This document shows, one piece after another, positions 7,984 to 16,414 of a stretch of 64,000 bases of DNA; position 1 is the first letter of the stretch, and each line of letters begins with the position of its first letter. The DNA lies in the NCBI GenBank assembly GCA_028875725.1, contig JAPPCR010000015.1, positions 558,001-622,000 on the forward strand, in the 5' to 3' direction. This DNA is from Acidobacteriota bacterium (lineage in GTDB: Bacteria; Acidobacteriota; Thermoanaerobaculia; Multivoradales; Multivoraceae). A model generated the notes under the pieces. It was not told the origin of the DNA. It searched no databases and worked only from the letters and a program-made list of their open reading frames with translations. The translations under genes were made by a program, and so were the position numbers.

Positions 7984-8776
7984 AGAGCAGCTCCTCGGAA
8001 AACTCGACACACTTGTACTCCAGCACACGGACGTTCTCCTCCAGGCGCCGGTAGAGCGGCATGCGGATCGTCCAGGGACGGGTGAAGACGTTGGGGTCTT
8101 CGAGCGTCGCCTCGTAGGTCATCGTGTTCGGGCCGGTCGGCGTGTAGCGCTCGGTAACGCGCAGCGTGTCGCTGGCGAAGTTCCCGGCACGGTCGAACCA
8201 GGCCTGACCGGTGAAGCCGGAGGCCTCGACGACCAGGGTGTCGCCGTCCCAGCGGCCATGCGAACGGCCCATCCAACTGTCGATCGGCGCCGGCTCCGGA
8301 TTCTCCTTGTCCATGTGGATCGTCCGGTTCGCCTCGGCGAAGCCGTAGACGATCATGACGTGGGTCGTCCCCTGGAGGATCTGGAACGGGAAGGGCATGT
8401 AGGTCGCTCTCGGCACTCCCGGCAAGTAGCACTTCGCCTCGGGGTCTTCGCGCCAGCGGTTCTCGAAGTTCTCCCGCTGCTGCTCGCGAGCCCAGTCCTG
8501 GTAGGGAATCTCGCCACCGACGACCACGCCCTGCCCCGGCGGCATCGTGGTGAGGGTGCCGTACTCCGCCGGCCCACCGACGGCGTTGTGGTCCTCCACG
8601 TTCCAGTGAGCCGAGTTGATCGCCTGCCAGACGCCGTTGATGTCGGGATTGCCGTCGTAGTGGCGGGGAGTCGCATCGCCGGAGTCCTGCGCCGCGGCTG
8701 GCACGCCCAACATCAAGAGGAGAACGGCGAGCCACACCGGCCGCCGTCGCAGGATCAACTGGCGTCGTTTCTTCAT
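7934..8776 (-). CDS. Secreted PDLxGxW-family protein (copy 3)
   Basis: A 280-residue exported member of the same family as the genes at 1540-2628 and 6181-7983. Signal peptide MKKRRQLILRRRPVWLAVLLL to PAAAQ, then YDGNPDINGVW, GEIPYQDWAREQQ, WMGRSHGRWDGDTLVVEASGF, VFTRPWTIRMP and LEYKCVEFSEELL. The terminal Cys-His-Glu-Gly motif of the other copies is changed here to C-V-E-F, so this copy has diverged at its C-terminus. Its 3' end overlaps the start of the VOC fusion gene, and both would be on one transcript reading leftward. Divergent from the SDR gene at 8864, with an 87-base shared upstream region. Confidence 0.75.
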   Translation of the reverse strand: MKKRRQLILRRRPVWLAVLLLMLGVPAAAQDSGDATPRHYDGNPDINGVWQAINSAHWNVEDHNAVGGPAEYGTLTTMPPGQGVVVGGEIPYQDWAREQQRENFENRWREDPEAKCYLPGVPRATYMPFPFQILQGTTHVMIVYGFAEANRTIHMDKENPEPAPIDSWMGRSHGRWDGDTLVVEASGFTGQAWFDRAGNFASDTLRVTERYTPTGPNTMTYEATLEDPNVFTRPWTIRMPLYRRLEENVRVLEYKCVEFSEELLYGHLRRREETTTGDDP

Positions 8777-8863
8777 TCCCGTCCCGTCAGAGATGAACGG
8801 GGAGCATAGCAACGCCGCGGGCACTACACTCATCCTCCGAATCCCAGCCAGGAGACCTCAACG

Positions 8864-9652
8864 ATGATCGACCTGAACCTGACCGGCCGCCGTGCGGTCG
8901 TCACCGGCGCCAGCCTCGGTATCGGCGCCGCCACCGTCCGCCTGCTCGCCGATCACGGCGCCGAGGTCGCCTTCTGCGCCCGCAGCGAGCAGGCGGTGAA
9001 CGAGCTTGACGGCTACGAGCCGCCAGCGGGCGAGGGCAGTGCCCACGGCCACGTCGCCGACATGGCCGACCGCTCGTCGATCGACTCTTTCTTCGAGGCC
9101 GCGCTGGCCGGCGGCACGGTAGACATTCTTGTCAACAACGTCGGCGCTTCGCCGTCGCGCAACTTCCTCTACATGAGCGACGACGACTGGGAGGATCTGT
9201 TCCGGCTCAACCTGCTCTCGGCCGTGCGCAGCACGCGGCTCTGCCTGCCCGGCATGCGCAAGCAGAAGTGGGGCCGGGTCGTGATGATCGCGAGCGGCGC
9301 CGCGAAGTACCCGGGCGCCGCCCTGATCGACTACGGCGCCTCGAAGGCGGCGATGGTCGCCACGGGCAAGGCCCTGTCCGGCAAGTACGGCCGCGACAAC
9401 GTGCTGTTCAACTCGGTGCTGCCGGGCCTGATCCACACCGCGATGTGGGAGCGGGCCGCGAAGGAGATCGCGAACGCCCGCGGCGGCGACTGGGAGGACA
9501 TCATCCGGAACAACGGCAAGAGCGTTCCGGTGGGCCGCTACGGCACCTCGGAGGAGGTCGCCAACATGATCGTCTTCCTGTGTTCGGAGGCCGCTTCCTA
9601 CGTCAACGGCGCGGTAATCGACGTCGACGGCGGCCAGGGCCGGCACATCTGA
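8864..9652 (+). CDS. SDR family oxidoreductase
   Basis: A 262-residue classical short-chain dehydrogenase/reductase. The Rossmann glycine motif TGASLGIG starts at residue 14, NNVG replaces the usual NNAG at the end of strand 4, and the catalytic Tyr157-x-x-x-Lys161 lies in IDYGASKAA. VLFNSVLPGLIHT and the C-terminal INGAVIDVDGG-type end (here VNGAVIDVDGGQG) are standard for the family. The enzyme should reduce or oxidise a carbonyl/alcohol with NAD(P); the substrate is not evident. AGGAGA sits 9 nt upstream of the ATG. It is a single gene between the PDLxGxW operon and the convergent aldolase gene. Confidence 0.9.
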   Translation: MIDLNLTGRRAVVTGASLGIGAATVRLLADHGAEVAFCARSEQAVNELDGYEPPAGEGSAHGHVADMADRSSIDSFFEAALAGGTVDILVNNVGASPSRNFLYMSDDDWEDLFRLNLLSAVRSTRLCLPGMRKQKWGRVVMIASGAAKYPGAALIDYGASKAAMVATGKALSGKYGRDNVLFNSVLPGLIHTAMWERAAKEIANARGGDWEDIIRNNGKSVPVGRYGTSEEVANMIVFLCSEAASYVNGAVIDVDGGQGRHI

Positions 9653-9657
9653 GCCGG

Positions 9658-10503
9658 TTACTGGTTCTCCGAGCCCTCGATCTCGGCGATTCCTGACGCC
9701 GTCTCTTCCAGCAGCGCCTGGGCCCCGCGGCGGATCAGGTTGCCGACTCCGGGCGCCTGGAAGAAGCTGAAGCCCTCGCGGTCACGCCAGGCCAGCGGCC
9801 CGCCCAGCTTGAGGCCGGCACCGAGCACCGCGTCGCGGATGCGGTCGACCATCGCCTCGTACTCCGGCTCCCCCTGGCGCTTGCCGGAGAAGCTGTAGAG
9901 GTCGGTCGAGGCCGCGAAGACGACGTCGACGCCGGGCACGGCCGCGATCTCCTCGACCGCCTCGACACCTGCCGGCGACTCGATCATCGCCACGATCAGG
10001 ATGTTCTCGTTCGCCGTGGCCCGGTAGTCCCGGCCCCAGAGCGCGCCGTACTGGCCGCCGCCCAGGCTCCGGCGACCCTCGGGCGGGAACTTGGCGAAGC
10101 GCACAGCCCGCTCCATCTTCTCGGCGGTGCGCACCATCGGCACGACGATGCCGAGTGCGCCGAGATCGACGGCCTTCTGGATGTCGCCCTCCGTCGCGTC
10201 CGGCACCCGAATGAATGGGATGGCCGGTGCGTCACGGCAGGCCCAGAGCATCCTCGCCACGTCCTGGTAGGACAGCGGGCTGTGCTGCATCTCGATCCAG
10301 GTGAAGTCGAAGCCGGCGTTGGCCGCCGCGCAGTAGCTGTCGGGATCGGGCGAGGAGATGCTGACGCCGACGATGCCCTCGCCGCTCATCAGCTTCTGCT
10401 TGGCGGTGTTGTACATCCGCGTGCCGTCACCGTCCTGCGCCGCCGCCACGGCGGCCACGCTCATGCACAGCAGAAAGGCAAATCCAGTGCGAACTGTTCT
10501 CAT
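9658..10503 (-). CDS. HpcH/HpaI-type aldolase carrying a signal peptide
   Basis: A 281-residue protein whose body is a class II pyruvate-aldolase (HpcH/HpaI) barrel: GFDFTWIEMQHSPLSYQD, the metal ligand Glu in MIESPAGVE, and Asp in VDVVFAASTDL, with GRRSLGGGQYG in the usual flexible loop. Family members cleave 4-hydroxy-2-oxo acids to pyruvate and an aldehyde in the cytosol. Unusually, this one begins with an apparent Sec signal, MRTVRTGFAFLLCMSVAAVAAAQDG, which places it in the periplasm. The start codon has GGAGGA upstream and overlaps the stop of the enoyl-CoA hydratase gene (ATGA), so the two are translationally coupled. Substrate and localisation are inferred. Confidence 0.8.
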   Translation of the reverse strand: MRTVRTGFAFLLCMSVAAVAAAQDGDGTRMYNTAKQKLMSGEGIVGVSISSPDPDSYCAAANAGFDFTWIEMQHSPLSYQDVARMLWACRDAPAIPFIRVPDATEGDIQKAVDLGALGIVVPMVRTAEKMERAVRFAKFPPEGRRSLGGGQYGALWGRDYRATANENILIVAMIESPAGVEAVEEIAAVPGVDVVFAASTDLYSFSGKRQGEPEYEAMVDRIRDAVLGAGLKLGGPLAWRDREGFSFFQAPGVGNLIRRGAQALLEETASGIAEIEGSENQ

Positions 10504-11372
10504 GCGTCCTCCCCCGTTTCTGAAGCGCGTAAGCTGTCTACCGGGTCCAACGGCGTCTGTCCGGCGCGTCCGCCGCGCTGCCCCCGCAGCGCCAGGTCGA
10601 CGCCGACGAGCCGCCGGTTGCCCTCGACCCGGCTGGTACTGCCGCGAATCTCCCGGACCACAAGGTAGTCGGCGAACGCCGCCTCGACGTTCGCGCTGTA
10701 GCCCATCGCGTCCTGGGCCTTGTTCACGGCGAGCTTGCCGAGGCGCAGCACCGCCGGGTCGTTCTCGGCGATCCGTTCCGCATAGGCCATCGTCTCGCGT
10801 TCCAGTTCATCCTCCGCGTAGACCCGGTTGACCAGGCCCAATTCGCGCGCCTCCTCGGCGTCGATGAAGCGGCTCTCGAACAGCAGTTCCTTCGCCTTGC
10901 GGGGATGGATGTCCCAGGGCACGGTGAAGGTCTCGAACAGGCTCGCCAGGAAGCGGGCGCTCGGCGCGGCGAAGATCAGGTCCATCGCCGCCGCGATCAT
11001 CCAGCCACCGAAGATGCAGTAGCCATGCACCATGGCGATCGTCGGCTTCGGCAGGTTGCGCCACTTGACCGTGTTGTCCAGGTTGTACCAGCGGAACGCC
11101 TCGTACCAGTCCATGCCGACCCACTGGGTCAGTCCCCGGGCCTCGACGTCCGCCTGCTGCTCCGGCGTACCCAGGTCGTGGCCGGACGAGAAGTGCTTCC
11201 CGTTGCCCTTGAGCACGACGACCCGGACATCCTCGTCGGCCATCGCCCGGTCGAGCTGGCGGTCGAGATCATCGAGCAACTTCCAGCTCTGGGCGTTGTG
11301 GTAGCGGGCGCGGTCAAGCGTCAGCACCGCCACCGGGCCGCGTCGTTCGTAGCGAACCTCTTCTGCTGCCAT
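10500..11372 (-). CDS. Enoyl-CoA hydratase/isomerase family protein
   Basis: A 290-residue crotonase-fold protein. Landmarks in order are VAVLTLDRARYHNAQS, VVVLKGNGKHFSSGHDLG (the first oxyanion-hole strand), KPTIAMVHGYCIFGGWMIAAAMDLIFAA (second oxyanion-hole loop) and the helix with GLVNRVYAEDEL. It probably hydrates or isomerises an acyl-CoA; the residue at the usual first catalytic Glu is not obvious, so the reaction is open. The last 50 residues are a low-complexity Arg/Gly tail. The ATG at 11372 has GAGGACAGGAT upstream; two upstream ATGs lack a ribosome-binding site. Coupled to the HpaI-type aldolase downstream, suggesting a shared pathway, although that partner appears exported. Confidence 0.85.
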   Translation of the reverse strand: MAAEEVRYERRGPVAVLTLDRARYHNAQSWKLLDDLDRQLDRAMADEDVRVVVLKGNGKHFSSGHDLGTPEQQADVEARGLTQWVGMDWYEAFRWYNLDNTVKWRNLPKPTIAMVHGYCIFGGWMIAAAMDLIFAAPSARFLASLFETFTVPWDIHPRKAKELLFESRFIDAEEARELGLVNRVYAEDELERETMAYAERIAENDPAVLRLGKLAVNKAQDAMGYSANVEAAFADYLVVREIRGSTSRVEGNRRLVGVDLALRGQRGGRAGQTPLDPVDSLRASETGEDA

Positions 11373-11407
11373 ATCCTGTCCTCGGCCTGTCATGTGGAGG
11401 GAAACCG

Positions 11408-13189
11408 ATGAAGCGTAGCGCACAGCTCGTCGCGGTTCTGCTCGCCGTCTGGACGCCGGGTTGCGACGGCGGCCGACCGGCCGACGAACCGGCCGAAGAA
11501 GCCGAGCGACCCAACATCGTTCTCGTCATGACCGACGACCAGGGCTACGGAGACTTCGGTTTCACCGGCAACCCCGTCCTCCAGACGCCGCACCTCGACG
11601 CCCTGGCGGCGCAGAGCGCACAGGTCGAGCGCTTCTACGTCAGCCCGGTCTGCACGCCGACGCGCGCCTCGCTGATGACGGGTCGCTACAACTACCGCAC
11701 CCGCGCCATCGACACGTACATCGGCCGGGCGATGATGGAACCGGAGGAGGTGACGATCGCCGAGATGCTCCGGGACGCCGGCTACGCCACCGGCATCTTC
11801 GGCAAGTGGCATCTCGGCGACGCCCACCCGATGCGCGCGATGGACCAGGGCTTCCAGGAGAGCCTGGTCCACCGCGGAGGCGGCATCGGACAGCCCTCGG
11901 ACCCACCCGGCGGCGAGGGCAGGTACACGGACGCCGTGCTATTTCGCAACGGACAGCGCGAGGAGACGACGGGCTACTGCACGGACGTCTACTTCGACGC
12001 CGCGTTGGACTTCATGGAGGAGGCGGCCGGGGACGGCCGGCCGTTCTTCGCCTACGTACCGACGAACGCGCCCCACGGCCCGTTCCACGACGTTCCGGAG
12101 GACTGGCTCGAGCACTACCGGCAGGCAGACCTGAGCGCGGCGCTTCCCGATCCCGACCAGGCCAGCGAGCAGATCCTCGACCGGCTGGCACGCAGCTACG
12201 CGATGATCAGCAACATCGACGACAACATCGGCCGACTGATGGCGCGGCTCGACGAACTGGGCCTCGCGGAGGACACGCTGGTCGTCTTCCTGGTCGACAA
12301 CGGCCCGGACCGTGACCGCTACAACGCCGGACTCCGCGGCCGCAAGGGAGCCGTGTTCGAGGGCGGCATCCGGTCGCCTCTGCTGGCCCGGTGGCCGGAA
12401 CGCCTGCCGTCCGGCGGTGAAGCCGTCGACCGGATCGGCGCACACATCGACATCACCCCCACTCTCCTGGACGCTGCCGGCGTCGAACCGCCCGCTGGGC
12501 TCCATCTCGACGGCCGCAGCCTGCTCGGCCTGCTGGCCGGCGACGCGGCGGTCTGGCCCGACCGCACCTTGTACTTCCAGTTCCATCGGGGAGACGAACC
12601 GACCGCGTTTCGTTCCTTCGCCGCAGTCGGCCAGCGCTACAAGCTGGTCCATCCCTCCCCGCGCGGCGAGGGGGACTGGGATGGCGAACTCCATCTCGAG
12701 CTCTACGACCTCGAGGCGGATCCGGCCGAAACCCGGAACCTGATCGACAACGCACCCGAGATCGCAGCCGGGATGAGCGACGACTACCTGGAGTGGTTCA
12801 AGGACGTGAGCTCCACCCGGCCGGACAACTACGCGCCGCCACGGATCGTCGTCGGCACCGACCAGGAACCTGTGACCGTCCTCACGCGCCAGGACTGGCG
12901 GCGGATCACCGACGATCAGGGCTGGCGGCCGACCTCGCGGGGGCGATGGCTGTTGGGCGCGAGGGAGGACGCGACGTTCGACATCGAGGTGCGGCTGGTG
13001 GCCGGATCCGCCGGTCCGGTGCTCCTCGAGATCGGGGATGGGACGCATCGCCAGGAACTGGCGCCCGAGCAGAGCAACACCACCTTCGAAGGGGTCGCGG
13101 TCCCGGCCGGCGACTTCGCGCTCAGCGCCGCGGCCGGCGAAGGCGACGACCGCCGTGGCGCTCACCAGGTGGTGCTTCGGCGGCGCTAG
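11408..13189 (+). CDS. Arylsulfatase-type sulfatase, probably exported or lipid-anchored
   Basis: A 593-residue sulfatase. The N-terminus ends its hydrophobic stretch at VWTPGCDGG, where Cys19 could be lipidated, although the lipobox is weak. PNIVLVMTDDQGYGDFG holds the first metal ligands, Cys82 in C-T-P-T-R-A is the formylglycine position, GKWHLGD is the typical active-site Lys/His segment and VVFLVDNGPD gives the distal Asp-Asn. The catalytic domain ends near residue 470; the last 120 residues form a beta-rich tail (FDIEVRLVAGSAGPVLLEIGD) resembling a carbohydrate-binding appendage. Divergent from the enoyl-CoA hydratase gene, with GGAGG before the ATG. Together with the gene at 120-1514 it suggests use of sulfated polysaccharides. 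Confidence 0.9.
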   Translation: MKRSAQLVAVLLAVWTPGCDGGRPADEPAEEAERPNIVLVMTDDQGYGDFGFTGNPVLQTPHLDALAAQSAQVERFYVSPVCTPTRASLMTGRYNYRTRAIDTYIGRAMMEPEEVTIAEMLRDAGYATGIFGKWHLGDAHPMRAMDQGFQESLVHRGGGIGQPSDPPGGEGRYTDAVLFRNGQREETTGYCTDVYFDAALDFMEEAAGDGRPFFAYVPTNAPHGPFHDVPEDWLEHYRQADLSAALPDPDQASEQILDRLARSYAMISNIDDNIGRLMARLDELGLAEDTLVVFLVDNGPDRDRYNAGLRGRKGAVFEGGIRSPLLARWPERLPSGGEAVDRIGAHIDITPTLLDAAGVEPPAGLHLDGRSLLGLLAGDAAVWPDRTLYFQFHRGDEPTAFRSFAAVGQRYKLVHPSPRGEGDWDGELHLELYDLEADPAETRNLIDNAPEIAAGMSDDYLEWFKDVSSTRPDNYAPPRIVVGTDQEPVTVLTRQDWRRITDDQGWRPTSRGRWLLGAREDATFDIEVRLVAGSAGPVLLEIGDGTHRQELAPEQSNTTFEGVAVPAGDFALSAAAGEGDDRRGAHQVVLRRR

Positions 13190-13222
13190 GGGCCTCGCCG
13201 GCTCTGGTAACCTCCGCAGCCA

Positions 13223-13597
13223 ATGCTGCGCCGGCCCGGTTCGCCACCTGCTGTCTTCTCCGCTATCGCGCTGACGACCGCCACCCTGCTCGCTGGAGCC
13301 TGGGAGGCAGGCGGCCATGGTCACGACACGGTCGAGACGAACGTCGCTTACTGCGTGGCCGACCACGAAGCGGAGGCCTCCGGCATCGCCAACGGCGCCA
13401 CGCTGGGCCAGGCCGCGGCCCCGCACGACCACTCCTGCGTTGCATGCAAACTGGGCCGCACCCGGACCGTCGAGAATCGCAGGAGTTCGATCGCCGGGCT
13501 TGACCTCTTCCCGGCCGAGTCAGGATCCGATCCCCGGTCCGGTCCAAGCGCTGGCGAGCGTTGGCAGCAAAGCGCGCGCGGACCGCCTACCGGCTGA
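13223..13597 (+). CDS. Small exported Cys/His protein (copy A)
   Basis: A 124-residue protein I cannot assign to a known family. An N-terminal hydrophobic stretch (VFSAIALTTATLLAGAW) looks like a signal or anchor. The centre carries GHGHD, then NGATLGQAAAPHDHSCVACKLG, that is H-D-H-S-C-x-x-C, a likely metal or thiol site. The C-terminus is Pro/Gly/Ser-rich and ends RGPPTG. A paralogue of identical length is at 19501-19875. Each copy directly precedes a His/Asp-rich TonB receptor and the shared leader, so a periplasmic metal-handling role beside the receptor is a reasonable inference. No strong ribosome-binding site is seen; the start is supported by the equal lengths of the paralogues. Confidence 0.65.
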   Translation: MLRRPGSPPAVFSAIALTTATLLAGAWEAGGHGHDTVETNVAYCVADHEAEASGIANGATLGQAAAPHDHSCVACKLGRTRTVENRRSSIAGLDLFPAESGSDPRSGPSAGERWQQSARGPPTG

Positions 13598-13810
13598 GCC
13601 GACACGTCTCCGATCCGCGCTGAGCGCGAGGCGTCGGAGGCCGTCCCCTCGCCCGCGACGATCACGAGGACGACGCGGTCAGCCGTAGCTGATCCACGAA
13701 GACGCAGCATCGTGCCACAGGTGCTCCGCTGCGCTCCCATCGCCGCCGATTCCGCAGCCAGCGCCACAACCTTCTTCGACTCGGACTGAACGACCCAGGA
13801 ACTCGCAACC
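13598..13810 (+). promoter_or_regulatory. Conserved leader of TonB receptor A
   Basis: This 213-base non-coding stretch shares four blocks, in the same order, with 19876-20113 before the second receptor. Block 1 is 13608-13639, a 32-nt hairpin with arms CTCCGA/TCGGAG and an inner GCGCTGAGCGC. Block 2 is 13675-13694. Block 3 is 13742-13765, an exact 24-nt match. Block 4 is 13774-13804 and includes the AGGA ribosome-binding site. Spacing between blocks 3, 4 and the ATG is identical in both copies; spacing between earlier blocks differs by numbers that are not multiples of three, arguing for a structured RNA or operator array rather than coding sequence. Confidence 0.6.
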
Positions 13811-16384
13811 ATGCTCGCCAACCACACCAAGGCCTTGAACTCCCACCAGCGGCGCCGGCGCCAGGCGGTGACGGGCACCATTCTCTGTGCCCTCGCCCTC
13901 CTCCTCATTCCGCCGACGGCCGCCGCCCAGGAGACCGGCTCCGTGGCCGGCTCCGTCGACACCCACGGCGAGAGAATCGTGCTCGCCGTGGCGCGCATCC
14001 CCGCACTCGGCGTCAGCACCGCGGTGTCCACGGACGGAGCGTTCCGCTTCGACGAGGTGCCGGCCGGCACCTATCTCGTCGTCGTCGAGATTCCCGCCTT
14101 CGGCACGGCGAGCGAGACCATCACCGTGGCGGGCGGCGACGAGGTGGATGTCCAGCTCGAAATGCGTCACGGGACGCACTTCGACGAGGTCGTCGTCACC
14201 GCGACCGGCGACCAGCGTCGTGCCTCCGAGCTGGCGAATCCCGTCTCCGTGCTGTCCGGCCCGGACCTCCAGCTGCGTCTCGGCGCCACATTGGGCGAGA
14301 CGCTGGAAGGCGAACCAGGCGTGCACTCGACGTCGTTCGTGCCAGGCGCCAGCCGGCCGATCATTCGCGGCCTGAGCGGCGCCCGGATCCGCGTCATGGA
14401 GAACGGACTCGACACCGGCGACGCCTCCGTCGTCAGCGCCGACCACGCCGTGACCTTCGAACCGGCGCACGCCGAACAGATCGAGGTGCTTCGCGGACCC
14501 GCCACGCTCCGTTTCGGTTCCGAGGCAATCGGCGGCGCGGTCAACATGGTCGACGGCCGGATCCCGAGCGAGAAGCCTGTCAGCGCGCTGAGAGGCACGA
14601 TCGACCTTCGCGGCGGGTCCGTGGCCGACGAGCGAATGGGCGCGATCCATCTCAACGGCGGCGGCGATGAATGGGCCTGGCACCTGGGTGCCGTGAGCCG
14701 GGAAGCCGATCCGTACGAGATTCCCGGCCACGCACAGGTCGAGGAGGAGCACGACGATCACGACGATGATCACGACGACGACGACCACGACGAAGACGAG
14801 GATCACGACGACGAGGACGAAGACCACGACGACCACGAAGACGAGGATCACGACGAACACGACCACGAAGAGCACGAAGACGAGAACCCCTTCGGGATCG
14901 TCCCGAACACGGATTACATGACCGAGAGCGGGCGCTTCGGCTTCACCCGCTTCTTCGGCGACCGTGGCTCGATCGGCATCTCGGTCAGCGGCTTCAACAC
15001 GGACTATGGGCTCCCGCCCGGCGCCCACGCCCATCACCACCACGAGGACGAGCACGACCACGAGGACGAGCACGACCACGACGACGAGGACCACGACGAC
15101 GAGGACCATGACGACGAGGACCACGACGACGAGGACCACGACGACGAGGACCACGACGACGAGGACCATGACGACGAGGACCATGACGACCACGACGAGC
15201 ACGGCGAGGAAGAGGAGCTCCCGATCCGCGTAGACATGAGGCAGCGCCGCGTGGACCTGCGGGCCGAAGCCCTGCCGATGGCGGGCGCCTTCCAGAGGAT
15301 CGAGGTCCGGATGACGGGGACCGACTACGAGCACGTCGAGCTCGAAGGCCCCGACGTCGGCACGACGTTCTCCAACGACTACCTCGAGACCCGACTCGAG
15401 ATGTTCCAGCGCGAGCGGGGCCGCAGCCGCGGCTCCGTCGGCCTCCAGTACTCGGACCGCGATCTCGCCGCCATCGGCGAGGAAGCCTTCGTTCCGCCGA
15501 CACAGTCCCAGGGATGGGCTCTCTTTACCTCACAGGAGATCGAGGCCGGTCCCGTCCGCTGGCAGTTCGGCGCTCGCTTCGAGCAGCTCGACCACAATCC
15601 GATGAGTTCTCGGGACACCTCGCACGACGGCGTGTCCGCTTCAGCGGGCCTGGTCTGGGACGCCGGCTCCGACTGGACGCTAGGCGTGTCGGTCGCCCGC
15701 TCGGCCCGCCTGCCCGCGGCGGAGGAGCTCCACTCCGACGGCCTGCACGTCGCCACCCTGAGCTACGAGGTCGGTGACCCGAACCTGGATAACGAGGTCG
15801 GCACCGGGTTCGACGTGTCGCTGCGCAAGACGGAAGGGCCGCTGACCGGCGAACTGACGCTGTTCAGCCAGAGCTTCAGCGACTTCATCTACCAGCGGTT
15901 CACCGGCGAAGAGGAAGACGGGTTCGCTGTCCTCCGCTACACCCAGGCCGACGCCTCCACCGAAGGGGCCGAACTCCGGCTTCGGCTGGAGCTGCTCGAC
16001 CGGAACGACCATCACCTGCACATCCAGGCGATAGCGGACACGGTCAACGCCGAGTTGGACGCGGGCGGCAACCTGCCACGGATTCCGCCGATGAGCTTCG
16101 GCGCCGGCCTCCACTACCACGGCCACCACTGGCGCGCCGCGGTGGAAGGTCGCTGGTTCGACGACCAGAACGACGTCGCTGAACTGGAGACCCCAACCGA
16201 GGGCTACACGCTGGTCAACGCCCACGTCGGGCGGCGCTTCATCCTCGGCAACCAGATCCTCGACGTGCTACTGCGGGGCCGCAACCTGACGGACGAGGAG
16301 GCGCGCGTGCACACGTCGTTCCTGAAGAACTTCAGGCCGCTGCCCGGCAGGGACGTGACCCTGTCGGCCCGGTTCTGGTTCTAG
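13811..16384 (+). CDS. ZnuD-like TonB-dependent receptor with His/Asp-rich loops (A)
   Basis: An 857-residue outer-membrane receptor, probably for metal uptake. In order: signal peptide (to AAAQE), a carboxypeptidase-regulatory-like beta domain (SVAGSVDTHGE to about residue 117), a TonB-box-like FDEVVVTATGD, the plug (about 130-250, with RPIIRGLSGARIRV and IEVLRGPATLRFGSEAIGGAVN), and the 22-strand barrel ending in an aromatic residue (SARFWF). Two His/Asp/Glu-only stretches lie at about residues 310-359 and 406-470, in the positions of extracellular loops. The ending NLTDEEARVHTSFLK and PLPGRDVTL resembles the zinc receptor ZnuD of Neisseria and Acinetobacter. The first gene of the importer follows 31 bases later. 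Zinc is the best guess for the metal; copper, nickel or cobalt are not excluded. Confidence 0.85.
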   Translation: MLANHTKALNSHQRRRRQAVTGTILCALALLLIPPTAAAQETGSVAGSVDTHGERIVLAVARIPALGVSTAVSTDGAFRFDEVPAGTYLVVVEIPAFGTASETITVAGGDEVDVQLEMRHGTHFDEVVVTATGDQRRASELANPVSVLSGPDLQLRLGATLGETLEGEPGVHSTSFVPGASRPIIRGLSGARIRVMENGLDTGDASVVSADHAVTFEPAHAEQIEVLRGPATLRFGSEAIGGAVNMVDGRIPSEKPVSALRGTIDLRGGSVADERMGAIHLNGGGDEWAWHLGAVSREADPYEIPGHAQVEEEHDDHDDDHDDDDHDEDEDHDDEDEDHDDHEDEDHDEHDHEEHEDENPFGIVPNTDYMTESGRFGFTRFFGDRGSIGISVSGFNTDYGLPPGAHAHHHHEDEHDHEDEHDHDDEDHDDEDHDDEDHDDEDHDDEDHDDEDHDDEDHDDHDEHGEEEELPIRVDMRQRRVDLRAEALPMAGAFQRIEVRMTGTDYEHVELEGPDVGTTFSNDYLETRLEMFQRERGRSRGSVGLQYSDRDLAAIGEEAFVPPTQSQGWALFTSQEIEAGPVRWQFGARFEQLDHNPMSSRDTSHDGVSASAGLVWDAGSDWTLGVSVARSARLPAAEELHSDGLHVATLSYEVGDPNLDNEVGTGFDVSLRKTEGPLTGELTLFSQSFSDFIYQRFTGEEEDGFAVLRYTQADASTEGAELRLRLELLDRNDHHLHIQAIADTVNAELDAGGNLPRIPPMSFGAGLHYHGHHWRAAVEGRWFDDQNDVAELETPTEGYTLVNAHVGRRFILGNQILDVLLRGRNLTDEEARVHTSFLKNFRPLPGRDVTLSARFWF
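15074..15178 (+). repeat. 15-bp tandem repeat, 7 copies, in receptor A
   Basis: Seven consecutive copies of GACCACGACGACGAG (some with CAT for CAC), each coding Asp-His-Asp-Asp-Glu, followed by a partial eighth. The repeat is in frame and lies in the second His-rich loop, so slippage by one unit would change loop length by five residues without breaking the gene. Confidence 0.9.
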
Positions 16385-16414
16385 GAGCCTGCGCCGCGGA
16401 ACGCAGCGAAGCAA

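Noticed and set aside
13595..13789. The frame of the 124-aa Cys/His protein stays open for 63 codons after its TGA, which could suggest readthrough or another Sec codon
   Set aside because: In the second copy the corresponding frame soon reaches another stop, and the shared blocks differ by insertions not divisible by three. No SECIS-like hairpin follows the TGA.
13679..15334. A long minus-strand reading frame rich in Val and Leu repeats opposite receptor A, and a similar one at 20327-21919 opposite receptor B
   Set aside because: These are reverse readings of the GAC/CAC/GAG repeats. They have no start signal or known domain, whereas the plus strand encodes clear TonB receptors.
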